A stretch of 64,000 bases of DNA from Salsipaludibacter sp963812245 (GTDB lineage Bacteria > Actinomycetota > Nitriliruptoria > Nitriliruptorales > Nitriliruptoraceae), in NCBI GenBank assembly GCA_963812245.1, contig CAWEUK010000002.1, forward strand, positions 1,922,001-1,986,000, given 5' to 3'. Below, in pieces: positions 16,112-24,908 of this stretch (position 1 is its first letter; the number at the start of each line of letters is the position of its first letter). The position numbers and the translations under genes were made by a program. Below the pieces are notes generated by a model. The model had not been told where the DNA came from. It saw nothing but the letters and a program-made list of their open reading frames with translations, and did not search any database.

Positions 16112-17356
16112 TCACACCGCGGCGAACCATCCCATGGCACCTGCGTCGGCCATGTGGTGCTGGTGGGGGTGGAACATGTAGCGGCCGCGCTCGGGCAGCC
16201 GAAACTCCACGATGGCGCGCTCACCCTGGGACATCGTCACGGTGTCGGTGTGCTCGTCGGGGGTGGGCGAGGTGCCGGTGCGATGCACGTCGAAGGTCTG
16301 GGCGTGGAGGTGAAACGATGCCAGGGCCTCGTACTCGACCATGTTGAGCACGTACACCCGGACCAACTCACCGACCGGCACCGTGATCGGGTGGCGTGTG
16401 TAGAAGCCCCCGACGCCGTTGTAGGTGTACAACTCGTTGCGACCATCGCCGTCGACGTCCCAACCCGACAGCATCAGCACGACTTCGTGGGCGGGTTCGC
16501 GTGGCGTGGGTGGGTCGACGATCATCGTGCCGTACAGGCCCATCGCGATGTGCTGTGCCAGGGGCGGGGTGTGGCAGTGGTAGGGGTGCACGCCGACCGG
16601 CCCGGCCTCGATCTCGTAGGTGAATGACTGCCCCGGCGGGATCGGTTCCCAGCCGTCCATCTGCGGCGAGTGCCGCCCGTGGAGGTGGAGGTTGTGGTCA
16701 TGCGCGGTGCGATTGGTGACGGTCACGCGCAACAACTCACCCTCGGTTGCCCGCAGGGTCGGCCCCGGCGCCGTCCCCGCGTAGGTCCACTGGTCGACCA
16801 CGACACCCTCGGCGATCATGGCAGACGTCTCGACGACGTCCAGTTCGAGGGTTCGTGGTGCTGCTGCATTGGTGGGTGGGAACGTGCGTGCGTCCAACGC
16901 AGTTGCAGCCATGTCCAGGGGCGGTTGGACGCCATGGCCGTATGCCGCCGATGCGGCGGTCCCGGGCTCGCCCCCCAGCCAGGCCGACGGCGTCCCTCCG
17001 GGCGCGGCAGCGTCGTAGATGCGCGGCCCCGGTGCGCTCAGCCCGTGGTCGGCGTGGGTTCCCGCGGCCCCGGCCACGCCCGCGTCGGTCGACCCTGCGA
17101 CCCCCGACGTGGTCGCCGCGGCGCGGCCCGCGACGCCGCCACCCAGCAACGCGACTGCGCCCAGACCCGCCCCCTGCAGGAACCGGCGGCGTGACGATCC
17201 CGACACGGCTGCCCCGTCAGGGTTGCGGTGGGCGTCGCCACCGCCGTGGGTGGCATCCGACGCGTCATCGCCGGGGGTCTGGGCACCGCGATCGGGCTGG
17301 GAATGGCGCGCGGCGGCCCTGCCGGGAGCATCGTCACCATCGCTGCCGTCCATCAC
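16112..17356 (-). CDS. Two-domain multicopper oxidase, Tat-exported
   Basis: A 414-residue multicopper oxidase. A Tat signal (SRRRFLQGAGLGAVALLGGG) lies near residue 53 behind a long hydrophilic lead; a GTG just before it could be the real start, but the ATG overlaps the upstream stop (ATGA). Domain 1 has HDHNLHLHG and HPYHCHTPP...H...GLYG, giving the type 1 Cys-His ligands and part of the trinuclear site. Domain 2 has FHLHAQTFDV and FHPHQHH, with no Cys. Type 1 copper in domain 1 only fits the type C two-domain oxidases, relatives of nitrite reductase and small laccases. The substrate is unknown. Confidence 0.85.
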   Translation of the reverse strand: MMDGSDGDDAPGRAAARHSQPDRGAQTPGDDASDATHGGGDAHRNPDGAAVSGSSRRRFLQGAGLGAVALLGGGVAGRAAATTSGVAGSTDAGVAGAAGTHADHGLSAPGPRIYDAAAPGGTPSAWLGGEPGTAASAAYGHGVQPPLDMAATALDARTFPPTNAAAPRTLELDVVETSAMIAEGVVVDQWTYAGTAPGPTLRATEGELLRVTVTNRTAHDHNLHLHGRHSPQMDGWEPIPPGQSFTYEIEAGPVGVHPYHCHTPPLAQHIAMGLYGTMIVDPPTPREPAHEVVLMLSGWDVDGDGRNELYTYNGVGGFYTRHPITVPVGELVRVYVLNMVEYEALASFHLHAQTFDVHRTGTSPTPDEHTDTVTMSQGERAIVEFRLPERGRYMFHPHQHHMADAGAMGWFAAV

Positions 17357-19356
17357 ACGACTCCGGTGGCGAAGGCACCGATGGCAACGATCAGCAGGTA
17401 TGCCCCCAGGCCGCCGCCGACCAGGGTCCAGCGCACGTGGGCGGGAATCGTCGAGTGACCGAAGGCGTAGTAGATGACCGGGCCGACGAAGGGGACCAGC
17501 AGGACGACCGCCAGCCAGCCGATGGTCGCGCCCTTGCCAAGGTCATCCCGACGTGCGAGGTCCCACGCGGCCAGGGCGATCCAGGTGGCGTACAGCGCGA
17601 ACGGAAGGAACCAGGCATAGATGCCGAAGAACACTGACCATGCACTGCCGACGAGCGGGATGCCTGCCATGGTGGGGACCTTCCTGCGGTTGACTTCGAC
17701 GGTGTCGGGGAGGGTGGGGGTGACGATTGCCGCGACGTCCAGGTCGTGGTTGGCCACCACGTCGATGGCCGGGACGACCGGTGCGTCGACGGCGTCCGGC
17801 ATGTCCGGCTGGGCGGCTGCGCCCGGTGACGGCGCAGTCTTCCAGGCATCCGCGCGCTCGTCGGCGGCCTCGGCCGACTCCGCGACCGGACCAAGCGACA
17901 CGCTCATCGGGCCCAGGTTGAACCCCATCGGCAACTGCGGCCCCGAACACGAGTGGAAGACCTGCAGGCCGGGACCGATGGTGGATGCCACGTCATTGCC
18001 CGAGAAGCAGTTGCCCGGCATCGACACACCCGACAGGGTCAGGTCGGCCATGCCCGACCCGCGCACGACGTTGTCGCGCACCTCGTTGCCGCCCGACATC
18101 CAGTAGTTGCGTGACAGGTTCGGTGTGATGAAGATGCCGGAGCGTTCCTGGTTGACGACCAGGTTGCGTTCGATCCGGGCGTCGTTGCCACCCGCCATCA
18201 CGATGCCCGTGCCCCGGGCTCCCCAGGCCGCGGACAGCGCCGGGGCCTCGAGGTTGTTGTTGTCGTGGACGAGGTTGCCCGCGATCGTGACTCGCTCGAC
18301 CGGCGGGAGCAGTTCGCTGTCCAGCGTGTTGGGCACGATCCCGGCCACGTTGTCGTTCCACGTGGAGTTCACGATGGTCACGTCGGAGGAGTTGGTGCCG
18401 GAGTATCCCAGGCCGTTCCACTCGGCCACCACGTCGTCGATGATGCCGTCACACGGGTCGCACTGTCCGATGTAGAAGCCGGCGTCGGGCGACCCCGCGG
18501 CATAGCTGTGCTCGAACAGCCCGTCCGTGGCATCGAAGGCGTAGATCCCGTAGACACCGTTGTTGACGGCCGTGATCCAACTGGCGCGGTAGCCGTCCAG
18601 GGCGTTGAAGAACAGGCCGTTGACCGTGGCGTTGCGCACGGTCAGGTTCTCGACGACCACGCCGTCGGCGGCAGCCACGTTGATCGCATTGGGTCGCGTG
18701 AACTCGCCATCCACCACCACGTCCTGGCGGTCGGTGCCGCGGATGGTGATCGACGGGGTGGTGACGTTGACCTGCTCGCGATAGACGCCGGGTTGGACCA
18801 GGACGAGGTCGCCGGGCTCGGCGGCATCGACCGCATTCTGGATGGTGGGGTGGTCCTGCGGGACGTGGCGGGTCGTGCCGGTCCATTCGGTGACGGCCCC
18901 GTCGTCGGCCGTTTCCTCGATGGCGGCCTGGCCGGCATCGCCCACGACCAGGGTTCCCACCATGCCCTGCCAGGTCCCGTCGTCGTCCTGGGTGGCGTGG
19001 AAGGTGCAGTAGAACTCGAAGACACCGGGCTCGTCGACGGTGATGGACGTCGACTCCTCGGGGCGCATGGCCAGTTCCCCGAAGGATTCCTCGGTCGAGA
19101 AGGACCCGTTGACGGCCACGGCGTTGTGGACCGTGGCGCCGTCGTTGCGAAAGACCACCGGTGTGCCCGGCTCCACCTCGGTCACGACCGGTGCGAACGA
19201 GTTGTCCAACATCGCCACCGTGGTGGTCTCGCTCGCGCCGTCGTCGCCACCACAGGCCGCCACCGTGGCCACGGCCAGGATCCCCAGCAGCAGCCCGAGC
19301 AGTCGCAGCCACCCACCGCGATCGTGTCGCATGCGCGACGCCGGCGCCGTCACCAT
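17353..19356 (-). CDS. Lipoprotein fusion: cupredoxin + NosD-like beta-helix + PLDc_N-type membrane tail
   Basis: A 667-residue protein with three parts. Residues 1-35 are a signal with lipobox VAAC. Residues about 45-140 form a plastocyanin-like cupredoxin with ligands in ATVHNAV, FYCTFH and a following Met (QGMVG). Residues about 165-480 form a right-handed beta-helix of NosD type (PTIQNAVDAAEPGDLVLVQP, then repeated VENLTVRNA- and VIVNST-like turns). The last 100 residues hold three membrane helices with the PLD-nuclease N-terminal pattern AWDLARRDDLG...FVGPVIYY. The architecture suggests periplasmic copper handling for the coupled oxidase; this is inference. The start overlaps the preceding gene by seven bases. 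Confidence 0.8.
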   Translation of the reverse strand: MVTAPASRMRHDRGGWLRLLGLLLGILAVATVAACGGDDGASETTTVAMLDNSFAPVVTEVEPGTPVVFRNDGATVHNAVAVNGSFSTEESFGELAMRPEESTSITVDEPGVFEFYCTFHATQDDDGTWQGMVGTLVVGDAGQAAIEETADDGAVTEWTGTTRHVPQDHPTIQNAVDAAEPGDLVLVQPGVYREQVNVTTPSITIRGTDRQDVVVDGEFTRPNAINVAAADGVVVENLTVRNATVNGLFFNALDGYRASWITAVNNGVYGIYAFDATDGLFEHSYAAGSPDAGFYIGQCDPCDGIIDDVVAEWNGLGYSGTNSSDVTIVNSTWNDNVAGIVPNTLDSELLPPVERVTIAGNLVHDNNNLEAPALSAAWGARGTGIVMAGGNDARIERNLVVNQERSGIFITPNLSRNYWMSGGNEVRDNVVRGSGMADLTLSGVSMPGNCFSGNDVASTIGPGLQVFHSCSGPQLPMGFNLGPMSVSLGPVAESAEAADERADAWKTAPSPGAAAQPDMPDAVDAPVVPAIDVVANHDLDVAAIVTPTLPDTVEVNRRKVPTMAGIPLVGSAWSVFFGIYAWFLPFALYATWIALAAWDLARRDDLGKGATIGWLAVVLLVPFVGPVIYYAFGHSTIPAHVRWTLVGGGLGAYLLIVAIGAFATGVV

Positions 19357-19691
19357 TGGTTGGGATGTGGATCGCCGGCTGGCCGTGTCAGGTCAGGCCC
19401 GCCGCGACCCTGTCGTCCCACCAGGATGTGCACGTCTGCTTCCAGACGATGGACCCGCGCCAGCAGCACGGTGAGCCCGTCCAGCAGGAACGCCGCGATC
19501 ATGAGCAGCGCCCCGACACCGAATGTCAGCACCCACACGGCGATGGCGAAGCCGGTCTCGCCCTGTTGGTAGAGCAACACCCCGGCACCGGCTCCGGCGA
19601 TGCCGGCGGCATAGGCGAGTCCCCGGGCAACTCCGGCGGCACCGCGCAGTTCACGTGGACCCGGACCGGCATCGGACGGACTGCGATTCAT
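19350..19691 (-). CDS. Small two-helix membrane protein heading the copper cluster
   Basis: A 113-residue protein I do not recognise. Two hydrophobic segments (GVARGLAYAAGIAGAGAGVL and the FAIAVWVLTFGVGALLMIAA stretch) are followed by a short basic, charged tail. The ATG at 19691 is chosen because longer starts add only Arg/Pro-rich sequence typical of non-coding GC-rich DNA. Its end overlaps the start of the cupredoxin fusion gene by seven bases, so it is probably the first gene of a four-gene minus-strand operon. Confidence 0.6.
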   Translation of the reverse strand: MNRSPSDAGPGPRELRGAAGVARGLAYAAGIAGAGAGVLLYQQGETGFAIAVWVLTFGVGALLMIAAFLLDGLTVLLARVHRLEADVHILVGRQGRGGPDLTRPAGDPHPNQW

Positions 19692-19933
19692 GGTGCCTCG
19701 GATTGGTGCGGGCAGGCGGGGGTCTGGGCAGACGCCCCGCGACGTGGGTCGACCGGACGGTCGCGACACGGCTGGCCGGTCGGGGAGGAGGCTAGCGCGG
19801 GGACGGGTTGGTTCGGCAGATCCCACCCACACAGCCCCGGTTGGTGTGGGGATGGGCGTCTCGGCGACCGACCCCCCGGCGCCCGCAGGGCTACCGTGGC
19901 ACCGCCGAGTCCATCGCCCCCAAAGGAATCTCC

Positions 19934-21259
19934 GTGTCAGAGCCGACCTCGCTTGCCCCGGCAGACGGGCGCCTCGGCGTCCTGTGCGTCGGCCTGGGTG
20001 CCGTCACCACGACGTTGTTGGCCGGCGTCGAACTGGCTCGCAAGGGCATCGCCGAACCGATCGGATCGCTCAGCCAGATGGGCACGATCCGGTTGGGCAA
20101 GCGCACCGACCACCGATCGCCGCTCATCAAGGACTTCGTTCCACTGACGCCGCTCGACGACCTGGTGTTCGCCGCCTGGGATCCCTATCCCGACGACGCC
20201 TACGTCTCCGCGCTCAACGCCGGGGTGCTCGAGGCCCATCGCCACGTCGAGCCCATCGGTGACTTCCTCCGGGGCATCCAGCCCCAGCAGGCGGCCTTCG
20301 ACCACGACTACGTCAAGCGCCTCGATGGCGAGCACGTCAAGTCCGGGACCCGCCGCGAGATGGCCGAGGCGATCCGCGCCGACATCCGTGACTTCCGCGA
20401 GCGCGAAGGGCTGGACCGCCTCGTCATGATCTGGGCCGCCTCCACCGAGGTCTACATCGAGACCTCGGCCATCCACCTCGACATCGAGGCGTTCGAGGCC
20501 GCGATGGACGCCGACGACCCGGCCATCGCGCCGTCGATGCTGTATGCCTACGCCGCCATCATGGAGGGCGTCCCGTTCGCCAACGGGGCCCCCAACCTCA
20601 CCGTGGACATCCCGGCCCTGCGCCAACTGGCCGAGGACAACGGCGTGCCGATCGCCGGCAAGGACTTCAAGACCGGCCAGACGCTGGTCAAGACCGTCCT
20701 GGCCCCGATGTTCAAGGCCCGCATGCTGGGCGTGCGGGGCTGGTTCTCCTCCAACATCCTGGGCAACCGGGACGGCGCGGTGCTCGACGACCCCGACAAC
20801 TTCAAGTCCAAGGAAGTGTCCAAGCTCGGTGTCCTGGAGCACATCCTGCAGCCCGAGACCTACCCGTCGCTGTACGGGGACATGTATCACAAGGTCCGGA
20901 TCAACTACTACCCGCCGCGGGGTGACGACAAGGAGGGCTGGGACAACATCGACCTGTTCGGCTGGCTGGGCTACGACATGCAGCTGAAGGTCGACTTCCT
21001 GTGCAAGGACTCGATCCTGGCGGCGCCGCTGGCACTGGACCTGGTGTTGTTCATGGACCTGGCCCAGCGCGCAGGACTGTCCGGGATCCAGGAGTGGCTG
21101 TCGTTCTACTTCAAGGACCCACAGGTTGCACCGGGGCTGTATCCCGAGCACGACCTGTCCATCCAGCTGACCAAGCTCAAGAACACCCTCCGTCACCTGA
21201 TGGGTGAAGAGGCCATCACCCACCTGGGCACCGAGTACTACGAGGGCATGCCCGACTGA
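19934..21259 (+). CDS. ino1: Inositol-3-phosphate synthase
   Basis: This NAD-dependent enzyme turns glucose 6-phosphate into 1D-myo-inositol 3-phosphate, the entry to phosphatidylinositol and mycothiol in actinobacteria. Of 441 residues, diagnostic parts are the Rossmann segment VLCVGLGAVTTTLLAGVE, FVPLTPLDDLVFAAWDPYPD, VMIWAASTEV, GKDFKTGQTLVKTVLAPMF and the C-terminal CKDSILAAPLALDL. The GTG at 19934 follows AAAGGA by seven bases. A mycothiol-type isomerase-family protein elsewhere in the window is consistent with inositol use. Confidence 0.93.
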   Translation: MSEPTSLAPADGRLGVLCVGLGAVTTTLLAGVELARKGIAEPIGSLSQMGTIRLGKRTDHRSPLIKDFVPLTPLDDLVFAAWDPYPDDAYVSALNAGVLEAHRHVEPIGDFLRGIQPQQAAFDHDYVKRLDGEHVKSGTRREMAEAIRADIRDFREREGLDRLVMIWAASTEVYIETSAIHLDIEAFEAAMDADDPAIAPSMLYAYAAIMEGVPFANGAPNLTVDIPALRQLAEDNGVPIAGKDFKTGQTLVKTVLAPMFKARMLGVRGWFSSNILGNRDGAVLDDPDNFKSKEVSKLGVLEHILQPETYPSLYGDMYHKVRINYYPPRGDDKEGWDNIDLFGWLGYDMQLKVDFLCKDSILAAPLALDLVLFMDLAQRAGLSGIQEWLSFYFKDPQVAPGLYPEHDLSIQLTKLKNTLRHLMGEEAITHLGTEYYEGMPD

Positions 21260-21286
21260 GCCGCGCTGCCGGGTGACCACACCGTT

Positions 21287-21796
21287 GTGCCCGACTGGGG
21301 GACCAGGGCGCCAGCGCCGGGGGTGATGCTCGTGGACCGCACTGACGCAGCCTGGGTCGGCGCCCAGGCGGTGCTGCTCGCCGCCATCGGCCTCGGCCTG
21401 CCGCTGGCCGACGGGGGACCGGGCCGGATCGACGCGCCGGTCCTGCGCTGGATCGGGGCCGCACTGGTGGTGCTCGCCGTGGTGATCGGGGTCGTGGCAA
21501 TGCGCCAACTCGGGCGTCAACTGGTGGTGCAACCCACGCCGATCGCCGACTCGAGCATGGTTGACCACGGCCTCTACGGGATCGTGCGCCACCCCATCTA
21601 CCTCGCCGTGCTGACCGGTGCCACGGGTGTCGCGTTGGTCTATGCGAGTGCCACCGGCGTGGTGCTGGTGCTGTGCCTGGCAGTGCTCCTGGATCGCAAG
21701 TCCGCCCACGAGGAACGCCTGCTCGTGGCCGTCCATCCCGACTACGTCGACTACCGCCGGCGAGTTCGCTGGAAGCTCGTGCCGGGGCTGCGGTAG
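21287..21796 (+). CDS. Isoprenylcysteine methyltransferase-like membrane protein
   Basis: A membrane protein of up to 169 residues from the ICMT/phospholipid-methyltransferase superfamily. The SAM-binding signature GLYGIVRHPIYLA is clear, with a second conserved basic end (EERLLVAVHPDYVDYRRRVRWKLVP). Four or so hydrophobic segments are present. The true substrate in bacteria is generally unknown. The start is uncertain: GTG at 21287, or GTG/ATG at 21323/21326 just after a G-rich run. Confidence 0.8.
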   Translation: MPDWGTRAPAPGVMLVDRTDAAWVGAQAVLLAAIGLGLPLADGGPGRIDAPVLRWIGAALVVLAVVIGVVAMRQLGRQLVVQPTPIADSSMVDHGLYGIVRHPIYLAVLTGATGVALVYASATGVVLVLCLAVLLDRKSAHEERLLVAVHPDYVDYRRRVRWKLVPGLR

Positions 21797-21824
21797 TCGC
21801 TGCCGTGGCCGGTGCCCGCCGCGC

Positions 21825-21888
21825 CGGCTCCTTGCAGTCGTCGGAAGACCGTGGCTCGCGCCCGGCTCCTTGGAGTCGTCGGAGACCG
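21825..21888. repeat. Imperfect direct repeat of about 26 bp
   Basis: Two near-identical copies, 21825-21851 and 21863-21888, share CGGCTCCTTG(C/G)AGTCGTCGGA. They sit in the 206-base gap before the thiamine-binding protein gene. They could be paired binding sites or a decayed duplication. Confidence 0.6.
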
Positions 21889-22002
21889 GCGTCATCGACG
21901 GTGGGGCCGCGACGGATGTCGTCGCCCGGGGTCCTTGCCCCTGACTGCGGTTAGGGTTGGACCAGCGCGTGGTGCGCTGCCGACCGACGACGAGGATGAC
22001 CC

Positions 22003-22293
22003 ATGATCGCCGCATTCTCGATCTCTCCCGGCGGCCTGGGTGATTCGGTCGGAGACCTCGTCGGTGAGTGCGTCGAGATCGTTCGCCGGTCGGGACTCCC
22101 GAACGAGACGAATGCCATGTTCACCAACATCGAGGGTGACTTCGACGAGGTCATGGCCGTGATCAAGGACTGCATCGACCACGTGGCGCGAGTCGCGCCA
22201 CGCGTCGGGGTCGTCGTCAAGCTCGACCATCGCCCCGGCGTGCCGGACGCGTTGGCCCACAAGAACCAGCGGATCGCGGGATTCGGCGACTGA
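22003..22293 (+). CDS. Thiamine-binding (MTH1187/YqgV, DUF77) protein
   Basis: A 96-residue ferredoxin-like-fold protein of the MTH1187/YqgV family, which binds thiamine or related pyrimidines in characterised members. It starts with the typical MIAAFSISPGG, and shows MFTNIEGDFDEVMAVIKDC and a VGVVVKLDHRPG strand. GAGGATG lies just before the ATG. It stands alone with no thiamine biosynthesis or transport genes nearby and no visible TPP riboswitch. Confidence 0.85.
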   Translation: MIAAFSISPGGLGDSVGDLVGECVEIVRRSGLPNETNAMFTNIEGDFDEVMAVIKDCIDHVARVAPRVGVVVKLDHRPGVPDALAHKNQRIAGFGD

Positions 22294-22367
22294 CGGCCCG
22301 ATTGCCATGCCTCGTGGTCACCGGCACGCGATAGTCTGCGATCGATCACCCTCCCAGGAGTTGCTGC

Positions 22368-22805
22368 GTGACCGATCTTCCCATGGCAGACCGACCAGAG
22401 GTCGTGCTGCCCGACGTGGCCACGGATCTCAAGGAAGCACTGGAAGCGGCGTTGTTCGCCGAGGACGAGGACTCCGAGCGTGAGGCCCTGTCGGCCCTCG
22501 TTGCCGCCGACCCGACCTTCCTCGAGGGCTGGGCCCGGCTGGCAGAGGTGGCTCGCGACGACGTCGAGCGCTATGCCTACGCACGCATCGGGTACCACCG
22601 AGGCCTCGACGCGCTGCGCGCCAATGGCTGGGGCGGCGTGGGTCGCGTTCGCTGGGAGCACCCCTCCAACCGTGGGTTCCTGCGGTGCCTGGCGACCTTG
22701 CGCGATGCGGCCCGCACGATCGGCGAGGACGACGAGGTGCAGCGCGTCGACGACCTGCTCCACGACCTCGATCCGGCTTGGGACGACTCGATGGTGGCCC
22801 GCTGA
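22368..22805 (+). CDS. DUF3151 family protein
   Basis: A 145-residue conserved actinobacterial protein of unknown function. The family features are the acidic helical first half, AYARIGYHRGLDALRANGW, and HPSNRGFLRCLATLRDAAR followed by LLHDLDPAW near the C-terminus. The GTG at 22368 follows AGGAG by seven bases. It ends 19 bases before dnaG and is probably co-transcribed with it. Confidence 0.85.
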   Translation: MTDLPMADRPEVVLPDVATDLKEALEAALFAEDEDSEREALSALVAADPTFLEGWARLAEVARDDVERYAYARIGYHRGLDALRANGWGGVGRVRWEHPSNRGFLRCLATLRDAARTIGEDDEVQRVDDLLHDLDPAWDDSMVAR

Positions 22806-22824
22806 CCAGACGGGACGGGGCAGC

Positions 22825-24689
22825 ATGGCAGGCCGGATTCGACGCGATGACATCGAGGCGCTCAAGGAGCGTGCCGACATCGCTGCGGTCATCGGCGACC
22901 ACACCGAGCTCAAGCGTGCCGGCAGCCGCCTGAAGGGCCTGTGCCCGTTCCACTCCGAGAAGACCCCTTCGTTCACCGTCGACCCGGGGCAGGGCTACTA
23001 CCACTGCTTCGGCTGTGGCGAGGGCGGCGACGTCTACAGCTTCCTGATGCGCGTCCAGGGCCTGGACTTCACCGAGGCGGTGGAGCAGTTGGCCCGTCGC
23101 ACCGGCTACGACCTGCACTACGAGGACCTGTCACCGGGCCAGCGGCGCGCGCTGGGGGAGCGGTCGCGCCTGGTCGAGTTGACCACGCGCGCGCTGGAGT
23201 TCTTCCGCGAGCAGTTGCTGGGCACCGACGGCGAGGTCGCCCGCTCCTACCTCAAGGAGCGTGGCTTCGGTCGCGAGGATGCCGAGGCCTTCCAGTTGGG
23301 CTACGCCCCCAACGAGTGGGAGGCGCTGTCGCGGGCCCTGGTCACCGAGGGCTGGCAGCGTCGCGACCTCGTGAAGGTCGGCCTGTCGGTCGAGAATCAA
23401 CGTGGGGGACTGCGGGATCGGTTCCGGGGCCGCCTGGTGTTCCCGGTGCTCGACGCATCGGGTGACGCGATCGGGTTCGGCGGCAGGATCCTGCCGGGGC
23501 TCGACTACGGCGACTTCGAACCTCCCAAGTACTACAACTCACCCGAGACGCCGCTGTACCACAAGGCTCGCGTCCTCTACGGGCTGCCCCAGTCACGCAC
23601 CGGCATGGCCGCGACCGGCGAGGTGCTGGTCTGCGAGGGCTACACCGACGTCATGGCCCTGCACCAGGCAGGCATCACGAATGCCGTGGCGACATGCGGC
23701 ACGGCGGTGGGGGCCGACCACTTCCGTCTGCTCGGGCGCTACGTCAACCGGGTGGTGCTGGCCTTCGACGCCGACGAGGCCGGCGTCAAGGCGGCGGAGC
23801 GCGCCGTGCAGGAGGCTGGCGCCGTCGACGACGAGTCGGGTGGCGATCGGTTCTCGCTGCGGGTGCTCGCGGTCGACCAGGGCGGTGATCCCGCCGACAT
23901 GGTTCGTGCCCAGGGCGCCGAGGCCGTCCAGGCCGCCGTGGCCGGCGCGGAACCGGTGGTGGGATTCCTCATCGATGCCGTGATCGCCCGTGCAGACCTG
24001 GATTCCGACGAGGGGCGCACGACCGCGCTGCGGGCCGCCGTGCAACGACTGGGCGAGGAACCGGACCCGGACCTGCGACGGCTGTGGGCCAGGACGCGGA
24101 TCGCGGACCCGCTGGGCGTGTCGGTGCAGTGGGTGCAGAGCACGGCCCGACGGCTGGGGGTCGCCATCGATCGACAGGACGGTGTCGCGACCGTGCCCAT
24201 GGGGCGACGCAGCACCCAGTCGGGGCCGGTTGCACGTGCCTCGCGCGGCGACGCGGCGATGCAGCGGCGGGTCCTGCGGGTGGCCCTGCAGGAACCAGCG
24301 CTGGTTGCCCGACGAGTGGTGGGACCTGGCGCCGCAGGACTTCACCCACCCCAGCGCCCGGGCCATCTTCACGACCCTGCAGGCGGCCGGTGGCGTCGGC
24401 GTCCCACTGCAGGCAGTGCTGGCGGCGGCGCCCGACGACGACGACGCGCAGCCTGGTCCGGTCGGTGGCGCTCGAGGTCGGCGCCGTGCCCGACTCGGCC
24501 GAGGCTGCCGCCAGTGAGGTGCGAGCCCTGCGCGAGCGTGCCCTGGCGCGGCAGGTGGCGATCCTTGACCAGGAATTGGCAGCGGCCAACGCCGTCACGG
24601 ATCCCGAGACGTTCCGCGAACTCAACACCCGCCGGTTCGACCTCGAACAACGTCGCCGCAGTCTGCGCGAGGGTGGCACCCGGGCCTGA
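22825..24689 (+). CDS. dnaG: DNA primase DnaG, with two apparent single-base insertions
   Basis: DnaG makes RNA primers at the replication fork. The zinc-binding domain CPFHSEKTPSF...CFGCGEGG, the RNA polymerase core, and Toprim motifs CEGYTDVMAL and VVLAFDADEAG are intact in the first frame. Near 24303 the reading must move by one base to continue LPDEWWDLAPQDFTHPSARA, and near 24443-24455 by one more to reach VALEVGAVPD and the C-terminal helicase-binding end. With both shifts removed the protein is about 620 residues, normal for DnaG. Since dnaG is essential and the sequence is well conserved on both sides, assembly error is the likely cause. Confidence 0.92.
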
Positions 24690-24828
24690 CCCGGGGCCGG
24701 GACTCGCCGTGTTCGCGGTCAGTCGCGCCGGCCGCGTCCGGTGCGTTCCGTGGCGTCGGCTGGGGGTCGATGCGGTCGGGGCCAGCCTGCGCCGGGGCGT
24801 GTCACACCCACCACGTAGGGTCGGATTC

Positions 24829-24890
24829 GTCACTCGAACTGCGGTGATGCCCGCCGCCCCGTCGGGTCGTCGGACACCCGCTCGAGTGAC
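24829..24890. promoter_or_regulatory. Inverted repeat upstream of the unknown gene
   Basis: Nine-base arms GTCACTCGA (24829-24837) and TCGAGTGAC (24882-24890) are exact inverted copies 44 bases apart, in the gap between dnaG and the unknown gene at 24909. They could mark a regulator site. The rest of the 219-base gap shows nothing I can name. Confidence 0.3.
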
Positions 24891-24908
24891 TCGCCGGCAG
24901 GAGCACGC

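Noticed and set aside
19937..22015. 692-codon minus-strand open frame opposite ino1
   Set aside because: Low-complexity Gly/His/Val translation; ino1 and the next genes on the plus strand have full family motifs and ribosome sites.
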